From contig NC_030997.1 of NCBI RefSeq assembly GCF_000149955.1, positions 1,472,714 through 1,536,713 of the forward strand: a DNA stretch of 64,000 nt, read 5' to 3'. A program made the position numbers and the translations under genes. The notes below the pieces were generated by a model. That model saw nothing but the letters and a program-made list of their open reading frames with translations. It did not search any database and was not told the DNA's origin. The DNA is from Fusarium oxysporum f. sp. lycopersici 4287. Taxonomy: Eukaryota; Ascomycota; Sordariomycetes; Hypocreales; Nectriaceae. Positions 34,492-46,592 of this stretch are shown one piece after another; within the stretch, counting starts at the first letter, position 1, and every line of letters begins with the position of its first letter.

Positions 34492-34514
34492 CGGCGCTCG
34501 GCGCTCGGTCTTGG
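34492..34514 (+). promoter_or_regulatory. CGG-N4-CGG-N4-CGG-N3-TGG array upstream of Zn2Cys6 gene
   Basis: CGG triplets at 34492, 34499 and 34506 with spacers CGCT and CGCT, then TCT and TGG. It lies 114 bp upstream of the ATG at 34628. The same layout occurs upstream of the alcohol dehydrogenase (36998-37020), with 20 of 23 bases identical. CGG repeats are the usual half-sites of Zn2Cys6 proteins, so this is a likely autoregulatory site. Confidence 0.5.
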
Positions 34515-34537
34515 CTGTCAGCACAATTTGCTGACAG
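34515..34537. repeat. Inverted repeat CTGTCAGCA / TGCTGACAG
   Basis: A perfect 9-bp inverted repeat with a 5-nt spacer (CAATT), directly abutting the CGG array and 91 bp upstream of the regulator start codon. It could be an operator or a small hairpin in the leader. Confidence 0.4.
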
Positions 34538-34627
34538 GTTCAATCTCCGCCGGCAAACAACACTCAGCATATCTCGGCGCTCAACAGCCACTCCAATGAG
34601 CGCAGGAGCCCAATCCAGACCGCCGTC

Positions 34628-36885
34628 ATGTTTAGTCCACTTGTTACTCGGCGTAATGGAAAAAAGCAAGCATGCGAGCCTTGTCGGCGCCGAAAAGTGG
34701 CGTGCGACCACGGTTATCCAATATGTTGTCGGTGTAGGAGACGGCCGAATGGTGCATCTGCGTGTTACTATGCATCGACTGAACAAGCAGCGACCCCCTC
34801 TCGATCGAGACTTTCTCAGCAACCAGTGTCTGAAGCATCGGCTTTGAACTCCGAGGCCGCGGTCCCCTCAGCTCAGACACGGAATTTTGGACCTGACGAT
34901 GGGCTATGGAGCTCACCTGCTGCGAGACCGCCGCAGGGCTTTTTTGGACCTACAAGCTTTCCTGCGGCGTATCAGGAGACTGAAGCGAGTTTAGCTGCGC
35001 AAGGCCCCTTGGCTGCAGAAGCTAATGCTCCCCCTTCACCATCAGTCTCGGCTCTGCCGTCAGTAGCTGAGTTGCAAAGCATGGTAAGTATGGATCAAGA
35101 AGCAAGCCAACTGGCCACCAAAGTCCTCCAAGCACTACCTGAAAAGTCTCTACTGCATAGATCCAGACCTGAGGTTAGCCTTGACGATGACTGGTTGGCT
35201 AGCGTTGGTGATAGACTCTTAACTAGTACCTGGGACACCTTCAGATCTTATCTTGGCGAGAAAGCGAATACAGTAAAGTTGCGCGAGATGGGAAGTAGAA
35301 TATGTATCAACACACGAAACACACTGAGGGAGGATCAGGATGACCCGGCTGCATGGATAGAAAGCCTCTCTGGCCCCAACTTAAGGTGGGAAACTGTTGG
35401 CGTCATGTTTCTCTACACAGCTCTCGGCGAGTTATCAACTACTTCAAATGAAGAGTCAAAGAGGATTATACGTCACTGCACCGAGTACTGCGCTTCCTGT
35501 ATAACCCTTGCGAACATGGGCGGGAGTTCTGGTACTCTTATGCTGTTTCTGATGTACAAGCGGTCTGTTCTCCATGCGTGGATGCATGGCGAGACAAGTA
35601 GGTACTCCCTAAAGTGCTTCCATTGGCAGGTTAACCGCCTGGATATAATCGAGTCTGACCAGCCCAGGCCTGCCGTACTGGAAGTTTCACGCCGAGACAG
35701 TAGCGATGTTGACGTTTTCCGGACTCCATGACAATCGATACAAGTCGTCACAAAACGTGTCATCAGTACCGACCGAGATCCGCAGGCGTATAGGATGTCA
35801 AATCTTCATAGTCGACAAGTTTCTAGCAACCTTTGTTGGGAGACCGCCTCTTCTGACACGCAAGTTCTGTTCTATCAAGTCTCCACTTGACTTGGAAGAA
35901 TCAGCCTTGCTCTCCGACAAAGAGACATTCCAGAGGCAATCTCAACGCCTAGACCGGGATGGATGGAACACAGATGGTCGTATCTACTCGAGCTCGCTTT
36001 TGCGCGTTCGCATGATGATTGCGCTAGTTAGAGACGAGATCCTCGAAGTTGTACTCGCCCAGGACACACATTCCAGCATAACAGACATCATGTAAGTGAA
36101 AGCCTGATGAATCTTGTAAATAACTCTATGACTAAGCCTCCTCTGAAAATAGGACCCTCAAAGAGAAACAACTTGAACTCTACAGGCAGTTACCTCATCA
36201 CTTTATCTGGGATACTGTCCAGGAAGAAATAAGAGAAATAAACCTTGAAACAGGATACCCAAAGCTGCTGATAAGACTTGACCATTTGCTGAACATGTTC
36301 CTCCTCCAGCGACTGTTCGTCAAGCACGGTCATCCAAGAAATGAGCTTCTGCGAACCAGTTTCGAGATGGTGGTTTTGACGTTGAACTTTTGGGCCCAGA
36401 AGCATATATGGGCTGCTTTGCAAGGTAAATGCCGGTGGATAGTAAGTTAAACCCATTCACCCTCGTTCAATTTGAGCTAGTCTGACAATAGTCAGATCAT
36501 GGGATATGCTACTCTCGCTGGAGCTGTCTTATGCATGGAACTCATAGAGCCCGTCCCAGTTACCATATCACCACAGGATAGCATCATCGCCGGTGAGACA
36601 TATTCTCGATCATCAATCATTCAGCAGCTCAGCCTTCTATTGGGATATCTCAAGACATCATGCCCGTCGCAAACGCATTGTTCAGTGGCGCATAATGTTA
36701 GGGGCGTGATAAAGAAGGTCCTTGACCATATTCTGAATAATCAGACTGTCACTCAACCGATGGTAGAGTTTGGTGGATTAGAATTTGGTGGTAATTGGGA
36801 TTATTTCTCGTCTTTTAGTGCGCTGGATAACTTTGACTGGCTGATGGAGGAGCGTGGCATTGAGGAGACCTCTGGCATGCAGTAG
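34628..36885 (+). CDS. Zn2Cys6 transcription factor with fungal-specific domain
   Basis: Exons 34628-35597, 35668-36091, 36153-36441 and 36496-36885 give 690 residues. The zinc cluster is at the N-terminus: CEPCRRRKVACDHGYPICCR, then CRRRPNGASAC. A Pro/Ala-rich linker follows, then the middle homology region (TSTWDTFRSYLGEKAN, SGLHDNRY, PTEIRRRIGCQIFIVDKFLA, FVGRPPLLTRKFC). The first intron has two equally in-frame choices (GTAGGT to CCCAG at 35667, or donor 35602 with acceptor 35662). The last intron uses TGG-ATA|GTAAG joined to CAG|ATCATGGG. Its own promoter and that of the downstream alcohol dehydrogenase share a CGG array. Confidence 0.85.
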
Positions 36886-36997
36886 TTACAATCTATCTCA
36901 ATCCAATTAATCTGATAGGGCTTAAGAATGTCGCAGTGTTAGTACGTAACCTGTGTTGCATTTTTTCTTAGCAATTGGTAAGCGCGTTGGCGTTCTT

Positions 36998-37020
36998 CGG
37001 TGCTCGGCTCTCGGTCTCGG
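36998..37020 (+). promoter_or_regulatory. CGG-N4-CGG-N4-CGG-N3-CGG array upstream of alcohol dehydrogenase
   Basis: CGG at 36998, 37005, 37012 and 37018 with spacers TGCT, CTCT and TCT, 245 bp upstream of the start codon. It differs at three bases from the array before the Zn2Cys6 gene. Confidence 0.5.
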
Positions 37021-37157
37021 TTCTCGAAACCGACTGCAACACAACTTCACTTGCACCGACACGGTAGCACCCCCAGTAACGGCGTTTTTGGCCCAGGGGC
37101 TCAGTTTCATTAAGAAATATTTCCGAGCTGATAAATCAAGCGATGGTGATGAAATGG

Positions 37158-37166
37158 TATATATAA
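37158..37166 (+). promoter_or_regulatory. TATA-like box of the alcohol dehydrogenase gene
   Basis: TATATATAA about 100 bp upstream of the start codon. Confidence 0.45.
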
Positions 37167-37264
37167 GAGTGCAAGATCACAGCTAGCGGCGTCTTATCAT
37201 AACACACCAACAATCATCTGACCCTCTCAACATACCATCTCACACTTTGAATCTCTCTGAAAAC

Positions 37265-38343
37265 ATGTCCCTCCCAAAGACCTACCAAGCTGCATCTTTC
37301 GACGAGAGTGGCTCAAAGCTGACCCTCAAAGAAGTAGAACTTCAACAACCTCGCCCAGGCTTCATCTTGGTTAAAGTCCTTGCATGCGGCGTCTGCCACT
37401 CTGATTCGTGGATGCAACAAGGTCGCTTTGGAGATTTATTTCCTCGTGTACCGGGCCATGAAGCTGTTGGAGATGTTGTTGCTGTTGGTGATGGAGTAAG
37501 AAACTTCAGGGTTGGCGAGCGTGTTGGTGGTGCCTGGCATGGCGGTAAGTCTCAGTGCGCTTTTAAAATTACCATGGTGGCTGACTGATGATGTTGTGAC
37601 AAGGCCACGATGGAACATGCCGCTCTTGTCAATCGGGACTGTTTCAACTGTGCAACAATGGTGTGATCAACGGCGTGACCACGGATGGTGGCTACGCTGA
37701 ATACGTCTTGCTCCATGCTGAAGCAGCCGTTCGAATCCCTTCCGACGCAGACCCAGCTGAAGTCGCCCCTCTTCTCTGCGCTGGAGTCACCGTCTTCAAC
37801 GCCATCCGTAGCATTGGCGTCCTCCAAGGTGGTCTTGTTGCCGTCCAAGGCCTGGGAGGACTAGGTCACCTGGCGCTTCAGTATGCTTCCAAGATGGGAT
37901 ATACAGTTGTTGCCATGAGCGCCGGGAGCGAGAAGAAGGACTTTGCGATGGAGTTGGGTGCTCATCATTACATCGACTCCAGTAAAGATGATCCCTGCGA
38001 GGCATTGCAGAAGCTTGGAGGCGCTAACATGATCTTGTCAACGGCGCCGAATGCAGAGGCAGTCAGTCCCCTCACTGCAGGTCTTGCAGCTCTGGGTAAG
38101 CTGGTCGTTCTCTCACCTCTTGGACCGGTTGAATTCAATACTGTTCACATGATAATGAAGGGCCTCAGCGTGCATGGATGGAACACGGGACATCAGCAAG
38201 ATTCGGAGGATGCTATCACGTTTGCGTATACGCATGATATCAAGTGTATCATTGAAAAGTTTGACTTTACGACTCAGCACCGAGAGGCTTTTGAGAAGAT
38301 GGAGAGTGGGAAGGTTCGCTTCAGGTCTGTTATGACTATGTAG
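37265..38343 (+). CDS. Zinc-dependent alcohol dehydrogenase (MDR family)
   Basis: Exons 37265-37544 and 37604-38343 (59-nt intron) give 339 residues, normal for the family. The catalytic zinc ligands are in ACGVCHSDSW and PGHEAVGDV. The structural-zinc loop GHDGTCRSCQSGLFQLC has three of the four usual cysteines; the missing first position is filled by His/Asp, as in some fungal relatives. The Rossmann motif is GLGGLGHLALQYA. It oxidises an alcohol to an aldehyde with NAD(P), or the reverse, in the cytosol. The shared CGG array puts it under the Zn2Cys6 regulator just upstream. The amidase follows on the same strand. Confidence 0.9.
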
Positions 38344-38642
38344 ATACCTTCTTTTGTCATTGACAATAGGTACTGTTGGTTTCCGTCTTCATTTCAGATG
38401 CGAAATGCGAAATGGCAATGCATCTCGGGTTTGAAACGTGCCGTGCGGGGGCGTTTTCGGGGATACAGTGCCGAGTTCGGAGCGACCCTCTTATCTCTAT
38501 CACGAGAAGCTATCAACTGCCGGTTCTAGAACCAATAGCCTAGCTGCCTGGTGACTCTCCCTTTAAACGAGGCATTTTAGATACTTAATTCTTATAAAAT
38601 ATCCAAATTTGGTCTACAATCACAGGGAAGCGATTGAGCACT

Positions 38643-40363
38643 ATGTATTGGGAGACTACTGTGAAGCAGAAAAGGGAGGATCGCGATGGTGCCATCCAAA
38701 GCTGCGAGGCTCAACTCCCAGCCGTGAGCCATGAGAGCAGCGTTCCAGAACATGCCGATATTTCTACCCTTCTCGAACAATTAAGGACGGGAAAGATAAC
38801 AGCAGAGAAACTTGTCGCTGCCACGATTCGCAGGTAAACCAATCACTTCACTGTAAGCTATTTGTCATTGCTGACTTCTTCGTAGGGCCATTGATTCACA
38901 CAAAGAGGTAAGCCCAAAGCAACATTTCAGTATACGGCGGTGCTGATATACTGTAGACAAACTGCCTCAGTGAACCTCTATTTGAATCAGCACTTGAGCG
39001 TGCGAAATATCTTGATGAGTATTTCCAAAAACACCAAAAGCTCATCGGTCCTCTCCACGGCATTCCGGTTTCGGTAAAAGACCAGTTCAACATCGCTGGC
39101 GTCGATACTACCCTGGGCTATGTCGGTCGTTCATTCAAGCCTGCCAGCGACAACGCTGTGATGGTGACTATTCTGGAGAAGCTTGGTGCAGTCATTATAA
39201 CCAAGACAGTTATACCTCAGAGTATCATGTATGGCGAGACTGAAAGCCCCCTTTGGGGATTGACTACATATCCTGGTAGACCTGAGCTTTCGCCAGGTGG
39301 TTCATCGGGTGGCGAAGCTACTCTGATGCGAATGTCTGGATCACTTGGGGGCTGGGCAACAGACATTGGAGGCTCAATTCGCGTTCCAAGTCACCTATGC
39401 GGTCTTTTTGGGCTGAAGCCTTCGTCTGGTCGGTTCTCATACTCCGGTGCAGCAAATTCTCATGAGGGACAATCTCACGTTCCTTCGTCAATTGGTCCCA
39501 TGAGTCCATCGCTCCCGAACCTCATCGCTTTGACCAAGGAATGTCTACTCGCAGAACCGTGGAAGCTTGACCCAAATGTTGTCCCAATTCCATGGCGACA
39601 GGCCCATTTTGAGGGCGTGCAGAAGCAAAAACTCACCATAGGCGTTATTCTTGACGATGGGGTCGTGCGACCTCATCCAGAAATCCAAGAAGCCGTCCGC
39701 CGTGCAGTGGCGATCTTCGAAAAGGCAGGGCATAAAGTCATTCCGTGGAGTACAGCAGACCACTCAAGCTGCATCGAGATTCAGGACCAGTTTTACCGTG
39801 CAGACGGTGGAGAGGATATCAAGACTGAAGTCGCTGTTGCAGGCGAGCCGATGATTGCCCATGTCGAGGCGCTCGTCAACTCGTCCAAACCGATATCAGT
39901 GTATGAATACTGGCAACTCAACCGCCGAAAGACAGCAGCACAGGAGGCTTACAATAAGAAATGGACTACGACTGCTGGTCTAGAGGATGGGGAATGTGTC
40001 GACGTTATAATCAGTCCTGTGTCGCCTCATACAGCTGTTCCGCATAGGTCGAGCAGATGGACTGGCTACGCCAAGATATGGAACTTTCTCGACTACACAG
40101 CTATGTCGTTCCCATTTGCAAAATTTGGAAGCTCTGAGGATCCAACATCGTCTGATATATATGTCACTGCAGCTGATGAAGCGCGCCATAGTTATCTACA
40201 TGATTATGCGCCGCGCAATGCGATTGATGAGTGGATACGGGGCCTCTATGATCCTGAAACAATGAAAGGGCTTGACATTGGAGTACAGATCATTGGAAGG
40301 AGGTATGAGGAGGAAAAGGTGTTAGGTATGGCATCATTGTTAGAAAAGCTTATCCGAGCTTGA
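38643..40363 (+). CDS. Amidase (amidase-signature, acetamidase-like)
   Basis: Exons 38643-38833, 38886-38907 (a 22-nt micro-exon) and 38957-40363 encode 539 residues. The amidase-signature triad is visible: Lys in PVSVKDQFNIAG, the cis-Ser in SPGGSSGGEATL and the nucleophile Ser in TDIGGSIRVPSH. It should hydrolyse a carboxylic acid amide to acid and ammonia. It follows the alcohol dehydrogenase by 299 bp; that gap contains the palindrome CCGAGTTCGG (38471-38480), an inverted CGG pair with the same 4-nt spacing as the arrays upstream. Membership of the same regulon is possible but less certain. Confidence 0.9.
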
Positions 40364-41459
40364 CAGAGTTTGTCTTCACGGAAGATACGGATGCGAAGGA
40401 TCGGTATAATTGGGAAATAAGAAACCAGCGCAATGCTCACCATTCCTGCACAGTGTTCTTATTACCCAACACCTCCAATATAGCAACAAAAACATCCAAC
40501 AACGAACCGATGAAACCTTGAAACTTTCGACCAAAGGGATTTACGAGTCGCTAGGTTACATGTTTGGTTCATATTTCTGTCAGATAAAGTTCTTACAGGG
40601 TAAGACGAAAGTTTATTCCAGCATTACAGTTTACACGAGTAAGGATCCTACTCGGAGATATTCATTTGATACGCCGCAAAAGCCCGAGAATAAAGTGATC
40701 TTCAATAAGCCGAAGCCTATCCTCACAATTGACTTTGATCGCCTTTACTACTGCAGCGGCTTCATAACTCTGTCTACCACGATTGACGATGATTCCGCTA
40801 TCAGCGGAGAAATCCCGCGTCTGCAATGTCGCCATCTCTCCTAACCGCGATAGGAAACCCTAAACCCACGGACAAAAAGGTCTCCTCCTCTACCTGCTCT
40901 ATCAATCGACATACAGCATTAAAATTACGGATCACGCAGCGGAGTCGCGGCACTTGGATAAAAGTCCCACGGCCTAACGTCCCCCATTCGATACTGAACC
41001 CGCGCGATTGCAACGCTAATCCCTGCAGTTCCCCTGAGCGCCAAGGCTAGCATCTAGAAGCTCATTCGATCAGCTAGTCCGATCTTCCCTGCGCTAACTT
41101 TAATCTGGTAGGTCTGTTGATAAGAGCGAGGGAACTTATGGTAATTGCTCTGGAACTTCTGGTGGTGGTTTGAAGCAGTTTATGGCAAGTCATGCAGGTT
41201 TAACTTTGTATCGTCTGGGTTATCACATGTTCCTGCATATAGACGGGGTTGCTTGTTCTGGACATATACAGAAATTCCTTACAGGATGGGAAACTCCGTG
41301 CAGCCTATATAATGTTGTGATAACGCTGTTGATCTGCCAAGGTCTTCTCTTCAACCACTCGTTCTGGTATCCTGTCACTCTTTGACTGCTCCACACTCTT
41401 TATTGCGTTGTTTGTCATTCTTTACAAGTCACTCTTTTATCACACTACACTCATTCATT
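40364..41459. other. Intergenic region upstream of the subtilase
   Basis: About 1.1 kb with no supported gene. A TATATAA box lies at 41306-41312, 150 bp before the subtilase start; the following leader is CT-rich. Confidence 0.45.
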
Positions 41460-44168
41460 ATGGTCCGTTTAGGATTGACGGCTCTGCTTTTCGCAGGGCT
41501 GTCCGCTGCCGTTCAGGACACTGAGCAGGGTACCGCTGTTACTCACGTCCCAGGTGCCTACATCTTCGAGTTCGAGGAGAACCACGTACGCATCTCACCC
41601 ACGCATTAGCCATTCCGCTAATTAGAGTAGGATACTGCCAAGTTTTACAGAACTGCTGATGACAAGTACACCACCCGCGTCAAGTTTGATTACGACCTGT
41701 TCAAGGGCGTTTCTATCCAATTTGACGATGTTTCTACCGCTGAAGATATGGCTGCCAAGATGGCGGCTCTTCCCGCTGTCAAGAACATGTGGCCTGTAAA
41801 AGTCTACAGTATTCCTAAGCCTCGCATTGAGTGGACTGCCACGCCTGGCATGAAGGCTCCTCTCAAGAAGCGTGATCTGAATGATACTGCTGATACATTC
41901 TCACCTCACGTTCAGGTTCAGGTTGATAAGCTTCGAGAGAAGGGTATTACTGGCCATGGTATCAAGGTCGCTGTTGTCGACACTGGCGTAAGTCTTGTAC
42001 TCTTGAGTTTAGACCCTGGCTGACATTATTAGATCGATTATAAGCACCCTGCTCTTGGTGGTTGCTTCGGTCCCAACTGCCTCGTGTCCTTCGGCACTGA
42101 TCTCGTTGGAGATAAGTACGATGGCTTCAACGCCGTTTATCCCGATGACGATCCCATGGATTGCCAAGGCCATGGATCTCACGTCGCTGGTATTGTTGCC
42201 GCCCAAGAAAACGAGTACGGTTTCACTGGCGCTGCTCCCGGAGTCACCCTCGGCGCCTACCGAGTCTTCGGATGCTCTGGAGAAGCCGGTAACGATGTTC
42301 TCATCGCTGCTTTTAACCAAGCTTACCAAGACGGCGCTGACATCATCACTGCTTCTATCGGCGGTCCTAGCGGTTGGTCCGAGGAGCCCTGGGCTGTCGC
42401 CGTCTCTCGTATCGTCGAGAAGGGTGTCCCTTGCACTGTCTCTGCCGGTAACTCCGGTGATGTCGGCATGTTCTATGCTAGCACTGCTGCCAACGGTAAC
42501 AAAGTCATGGCTATCGCTTCTTACGACAACAGCGACTACGTCTCTCTTCTCAACATTTCCCATTACACTGTTGACAACAGCAGCAAGAAGATTGACTTTG
42601 GCTCTACTGCTGGTAGCCCTGCTGCTTGGGGCAACGTCACTCTTCCTCTTTGGGCTCCTAACCTGGATCCTACTACCCCTAACGGCGGTTGTGATGCTTA
42701 CCCCGCCGATACTCCCGATCTTAGCAAGTACATCGTCTTGGTGCGTCGTGGAAGCTGTACCTTTGTTCAGAAGGCCCAGAACGCTGCTAAGCATGGTGCC
42801 AAGTACTTCCTCGTCTACAACAACGCTGCTAGCGGTGCTTCAGCCATCGATGTCTCCACTGTTGAGGGCATCGTTGCTGCTGGTATGGTCCCCGCTAAGA
42901 CTGGTACCAAGTGGGTTGAGCTTCTCAAGGCTGGATCTACCGTCACTCTCGAGATGTCAGATGGCTCTGATGGAAAGGTCATTCTTGAGGAGAGCAAGAA
43001 CAATGTTACCGGTGGCGCTGTGAGCACTTACTCTTCCTGGGGTCCTACCTGGGAACTCGATGTCAAGCCCCAGTTTGGCTCTCCTGGTGGAAACATCCTC
43101 TCGACATATCCTCTCAAGAAGGGCGGTTATGCTGTCCTTTCCGGAACATCAATGGCCTGCCCCTTGGTCGCCGGAGTTATTGCCCTCATTGCCGAGGTCC
43201 GCGGTACTCTTGACCCTGAGGTCCTCGAGAACCTCTTGTCGTCTACTTCCAACCCTACTCTTTTCAACGACGGTGCTAAGTTCTATGACTATCTTGCTCC
43301 TGTGCCTCAGCAAGGTGGTGGTTTGATCCAAGCTTATGATGCCGCTTACTCTACCCTCCTGCTGAGCCGCTCTAGCTTGGCTTTCAACGACACCGACCAC
43401 TTTACCGAGGTTCTCAACTTCACCCTTCACAACACTGGTAAGACCGACCTCGATCTAAGCATCTCTCATATTCCTACCAAGAGCGTCTATACTCTTGCCA
43501 AGGACAGCATCTATGCTTCTGAGTTCCCCAACGATGTTGCCGATGGTCATGCCAGCCTCAAGTTCAGCGAATCCAAGGTCAGCGTCGGCGCTGGTGACTC
43601 TGTTACCATCGAGGTCATGCCAACTCCTCCTGAGGGTCTCGATGCCAAGCGTCTTGCGCTTTGGTCCGGATACATCGCTGTCAACGGCACTGGTGTCTCC
43701 CTGTCTCTTCCCTACCAAGGTCTTACCGGCTCTCTCCACGACTCCAAGGTTCTCGGCTCTGATGATACATGGATCAGCAAGTCCAACGACAAGGACGAGC
43801 TCAACCCCGTTCCCGCCAACACCACCTTCGTTCTACCCGTCAAGGGCCAGAACGCTACTGACGAGAAGCCTGCTCCTGCTCTGGCATGGAAGCTCGCCCT
43901 CGGATCCGCCAAGCTTGAGGCTGAACTGATTCCTGTCTCTGGTAACTCCACTGCTAAGAGTCTGGGAGCACCTGCTGGCTTCCCTACTTTGTGGAACCCC
44001 ATGGGCAAGGGCTCCGTTGTCTGGAATGGAAAGTTGGCTGATGGAGGATACGCACCTGCTGGAAAGTACAAGATTGCTTACAGGGCTCTGAGGATCTTCG
44101 GTGATGAGAAGAAGGAGAGTGATTGGGACAAGTCGGAGTCGCCCGTATTTGGTGTGAGGTACCCTTGA
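41460..44168 (+). CDS. Secreted subtilisin-like serine protease (S8) with PA insert
   Basis: Exons 41460-41585, 41631-41987 and 42033-44168 give 872 residues. A signal peptide (MVRLGLTALLFAGLSAA) is followed by an inhibitor-I9-like propeptide. The catalytic Asp is in VAVVDTGID (about 159), His in CQGHGSHVAG (about 208) and Ser in SGTSMACPLVAG (about 534), with the oxyanion Asn in VSAGNSGD. A protease-associated (PA) insert lies between His and Ser (VLVRRGSCTFVQKAQNAAKH). After the catalytic domain comes an Fn3/DUF1034-like region. It is an extracellular protease related to fungal subtilases of the minor-extracellular-protease type. Codon use is strongly biased to C/T-ending codons, suggesting high expression. 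It is convergent with the laccase, 186 bp apart. Confidence 0.92.
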
Positions 44169-44354
44169 GTATCATGATCGCTTGGAACGTTATGAAACGA
44201 CTTTTATGTCAGTACGGACAGCGGTGGTGGATGGAATGTAGCTAGCAGTCATTTGACAGTATCATTCATTGATAATGGAATCTCTTTATGTCTTTACATA
44301 CTATCCAGTCAATCTCGTGACTCTCAATCTCCAGTCTGTCTCATATTGTGCCCA

Positions 44355-46592
44355 TTAGATACCCGAGTCATCCTGGAAGATATGGGCATTCCAAAGGTTC
44401 GTATCATTCTTGAACCACTTATTCCAGTTATCACAGACCCTATTCACCTCCTTCATCTTCTCAGGATACTGATCCAAGATCCTATTCAGCAACGTCTGTT
44501 GCTCCAGGATCTGAATCGCCAGACCACTAGACGCATGCCACGCAATATGGCAATGGAACAGCCAAGAGCCAGGGTTGTCGGCCTTGAAGGCAACGACGAG
44601 ATATCCTCCGGCGGGAAGAAGCGCAACATCTCGACGAGGAGGGTTGTTGAACTTGAGATTGACCTTTCCTGTGTCCAGGTCTGAGAAGTTGGTACCTTGC
44701 GCTAGAAGGGCAAAGTCGTGACCGTGAAGATGGAGCTGTTACGCATTAGAGATAGTTATTTGGAGGGATGAGGTTGGCTTACAGGATGAGCAACGGGAGC
44801 AAAAGCTCTGTTGGGTTTGGTCTGAATGGGAGCCGGAGGGGCTGTGATAGCGATGTAGACCCATTTATCTTTCTTCGAGTCAGGTACCACCAGATCCACA
44901 GCATAGTCGGGATTCCATGTGGTGTTCTTGAGATTCAGAATAGTAGGGTTGGAGAAGTTCAACCAGAGAGGATTCTCGCCAAAGGCCCACCAGGTGAAGT
45001 TGTCCATCAGCTCAGGCCTGTGAGCAAACTTCGCCAGACCAATGTCGAACTGGCTCTTGGTGTCTGAGTCAAAAGTTAGAGGAATCATACAATATTAAGG
45101 TCGTCGGTGACTTACAGTTGATCTTGACAGGGTCAACATTCCACTCGTAAACCGGGCTGAGTCGATCATATGCTTCATCACGACATTCCAAGGAATAGTC
45201 CTCTCGGAACGTTGTTGGAACAAGTTTGCTTGATGCATTGTACCGTAGAATACCTTGTCGCTCATCAGGCTCATTGCCTGGCTCGAAGCCCTTGCAGCGA
45301 GTTGCTCCGACGGTCCGAATCCAGTAGTTTCCATCGGGGTTTGCGGGCATTTTTGTGGTGTTGGTGGGGTTTGCATCCAGGACAATGTGATATCTCTGGC
45401 CTGTTCACCGACATCAGTGAGAATGTCTTCAGTTGGTTGTAATGAGAAGATATGCTTACCGATTCCGAGGACAATGTGAGAGACTGAGTAAGGATGGATC
45501 GGCACAAAGTCGGTCGACATAACAGTGAAGTTGTGATTGTCGATACTGAAGATCCATGTTGTATCCACAGAGGTGTTGATCACACGAAGAACATATTTCC
45601 TGCCCTATTGATTGTCAGTACAGTCTTATCAGCTGCTGCGCTTAAGTAGCCTACCTTGGTCACAGTCATGTTGAACCGCTCACGAGGGAAACTACCAGCA
45701 AAGTTCCCCACGCCATTGATTAAAACACCATTCATCATAGGTCTCGTAGGATTCGGCACAAGCTCCCTCTGCCAAGACTGGAACGCACTGCGATGACTCC
45801 AATCGGTGATAAGAATTGGATTTCGTCCCTCATCAAACGGCGCAGAAGAAGGCCCGTAAATAGTGATAGGGCCAGCCAAGCCATCAGCATACTGCAGAGA
45901 ATAATGGCTATGGTACCATGAAGTACCGTACTGAACAGCACGGAAGGTGTAGGTATAACTGTCTCCAGGTGCAATGGGGCATTGAGTCACGCCGTTGACA
46001 CCATCCATCTCAAAGGTCTCCAGTTGTCGGAGACCGTGCCAGTGGATAGTTGTACCGTTGTACTTGAGATGGTTGTGCACCGTGACTTTGATGAGGTCGC
46101 CCCAGCAGGCTTGGATCCAAGGGCCGGGATACTTGCCGTTGAAGACCTTGCCGAATGGATTATCAACACCATCGCCATTGATGGATTGGTCAGTAACGTT
46201 GAGGTGGTACTGGTTGTCAGTCAGAAAGCAAAGCAAGCTAATACTGATGAGCCGCGACTTACCTCTCTTGTTATTCCAATTGGCCAGAAGTTCTCATAGT
46301 CTGTGTTAATAGTGAAGTTTTGCCCATACGGACCTTTCAACCAACACGAGCGATCATCTGCAGTTGTGCATGGCTTCCAGCCTTTGAGGTCGGTGTAGTT
46401 GCATGTGAAGACCTTGCCGTCCTGGTCAGGACCACTTGGTGAGTCGAAATATGGGTAGTCAATCTTTGGTGTGGAGTGCCCATGGGTGAAGGTCATGACA
46501 TCTTGATGAGGCCCCTCGTCTGAGACGGACGGGTAGTGGAATACCGCCACGAAGGACAAGACGACAGCCTTGCAGGCGTCTGTAATCCACAT
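44355..46592 (-). CDS. Laccase-type multicopper oxidase, secreted
   Basis: Exons 46592-46263, 46209-45655, 45604-45460, 45400-45116, 45063-44783 and 44735-44355 give 658 residues. The N-terminus is hydrophobic (AVVLSFVAVF) and likely a signal peptide. All four copper motifs are present: HWHG, WYHSH, HPLHLHGHDF (across intron 5) and HCHIAWHASSGL. The leucine after the last motif is the axial position of T1 copper. A Cys-rich region near residues 65-90 precedes the first cupredoxin domain. The protein ends exactly in DSGI, the C-terminal plug sequence of ascomycete laccases, which often form only after processing. It oxidises phenols or related substrates outside the cell. Confidence 0.92.

Larger units (their letters stand above)
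36886..37264. other. Promoter region of the alcohol dehydrogenase
   Basis: 379 bp with the CGG array (36998-37020) and a TATATATAA box (37158-37166); otherwise no coding frame. Confidence 0.5.

Noticed and set aside
42009..42794. A 261-codon open frame antisense to the subtilase, and a 322-codon one in another sense frame (42055-43023)
   Set aside because: Both are shadows of the strongly codon-biased protease gene; their compositions are Ser/Leu/Val runs with no family-like sequence.
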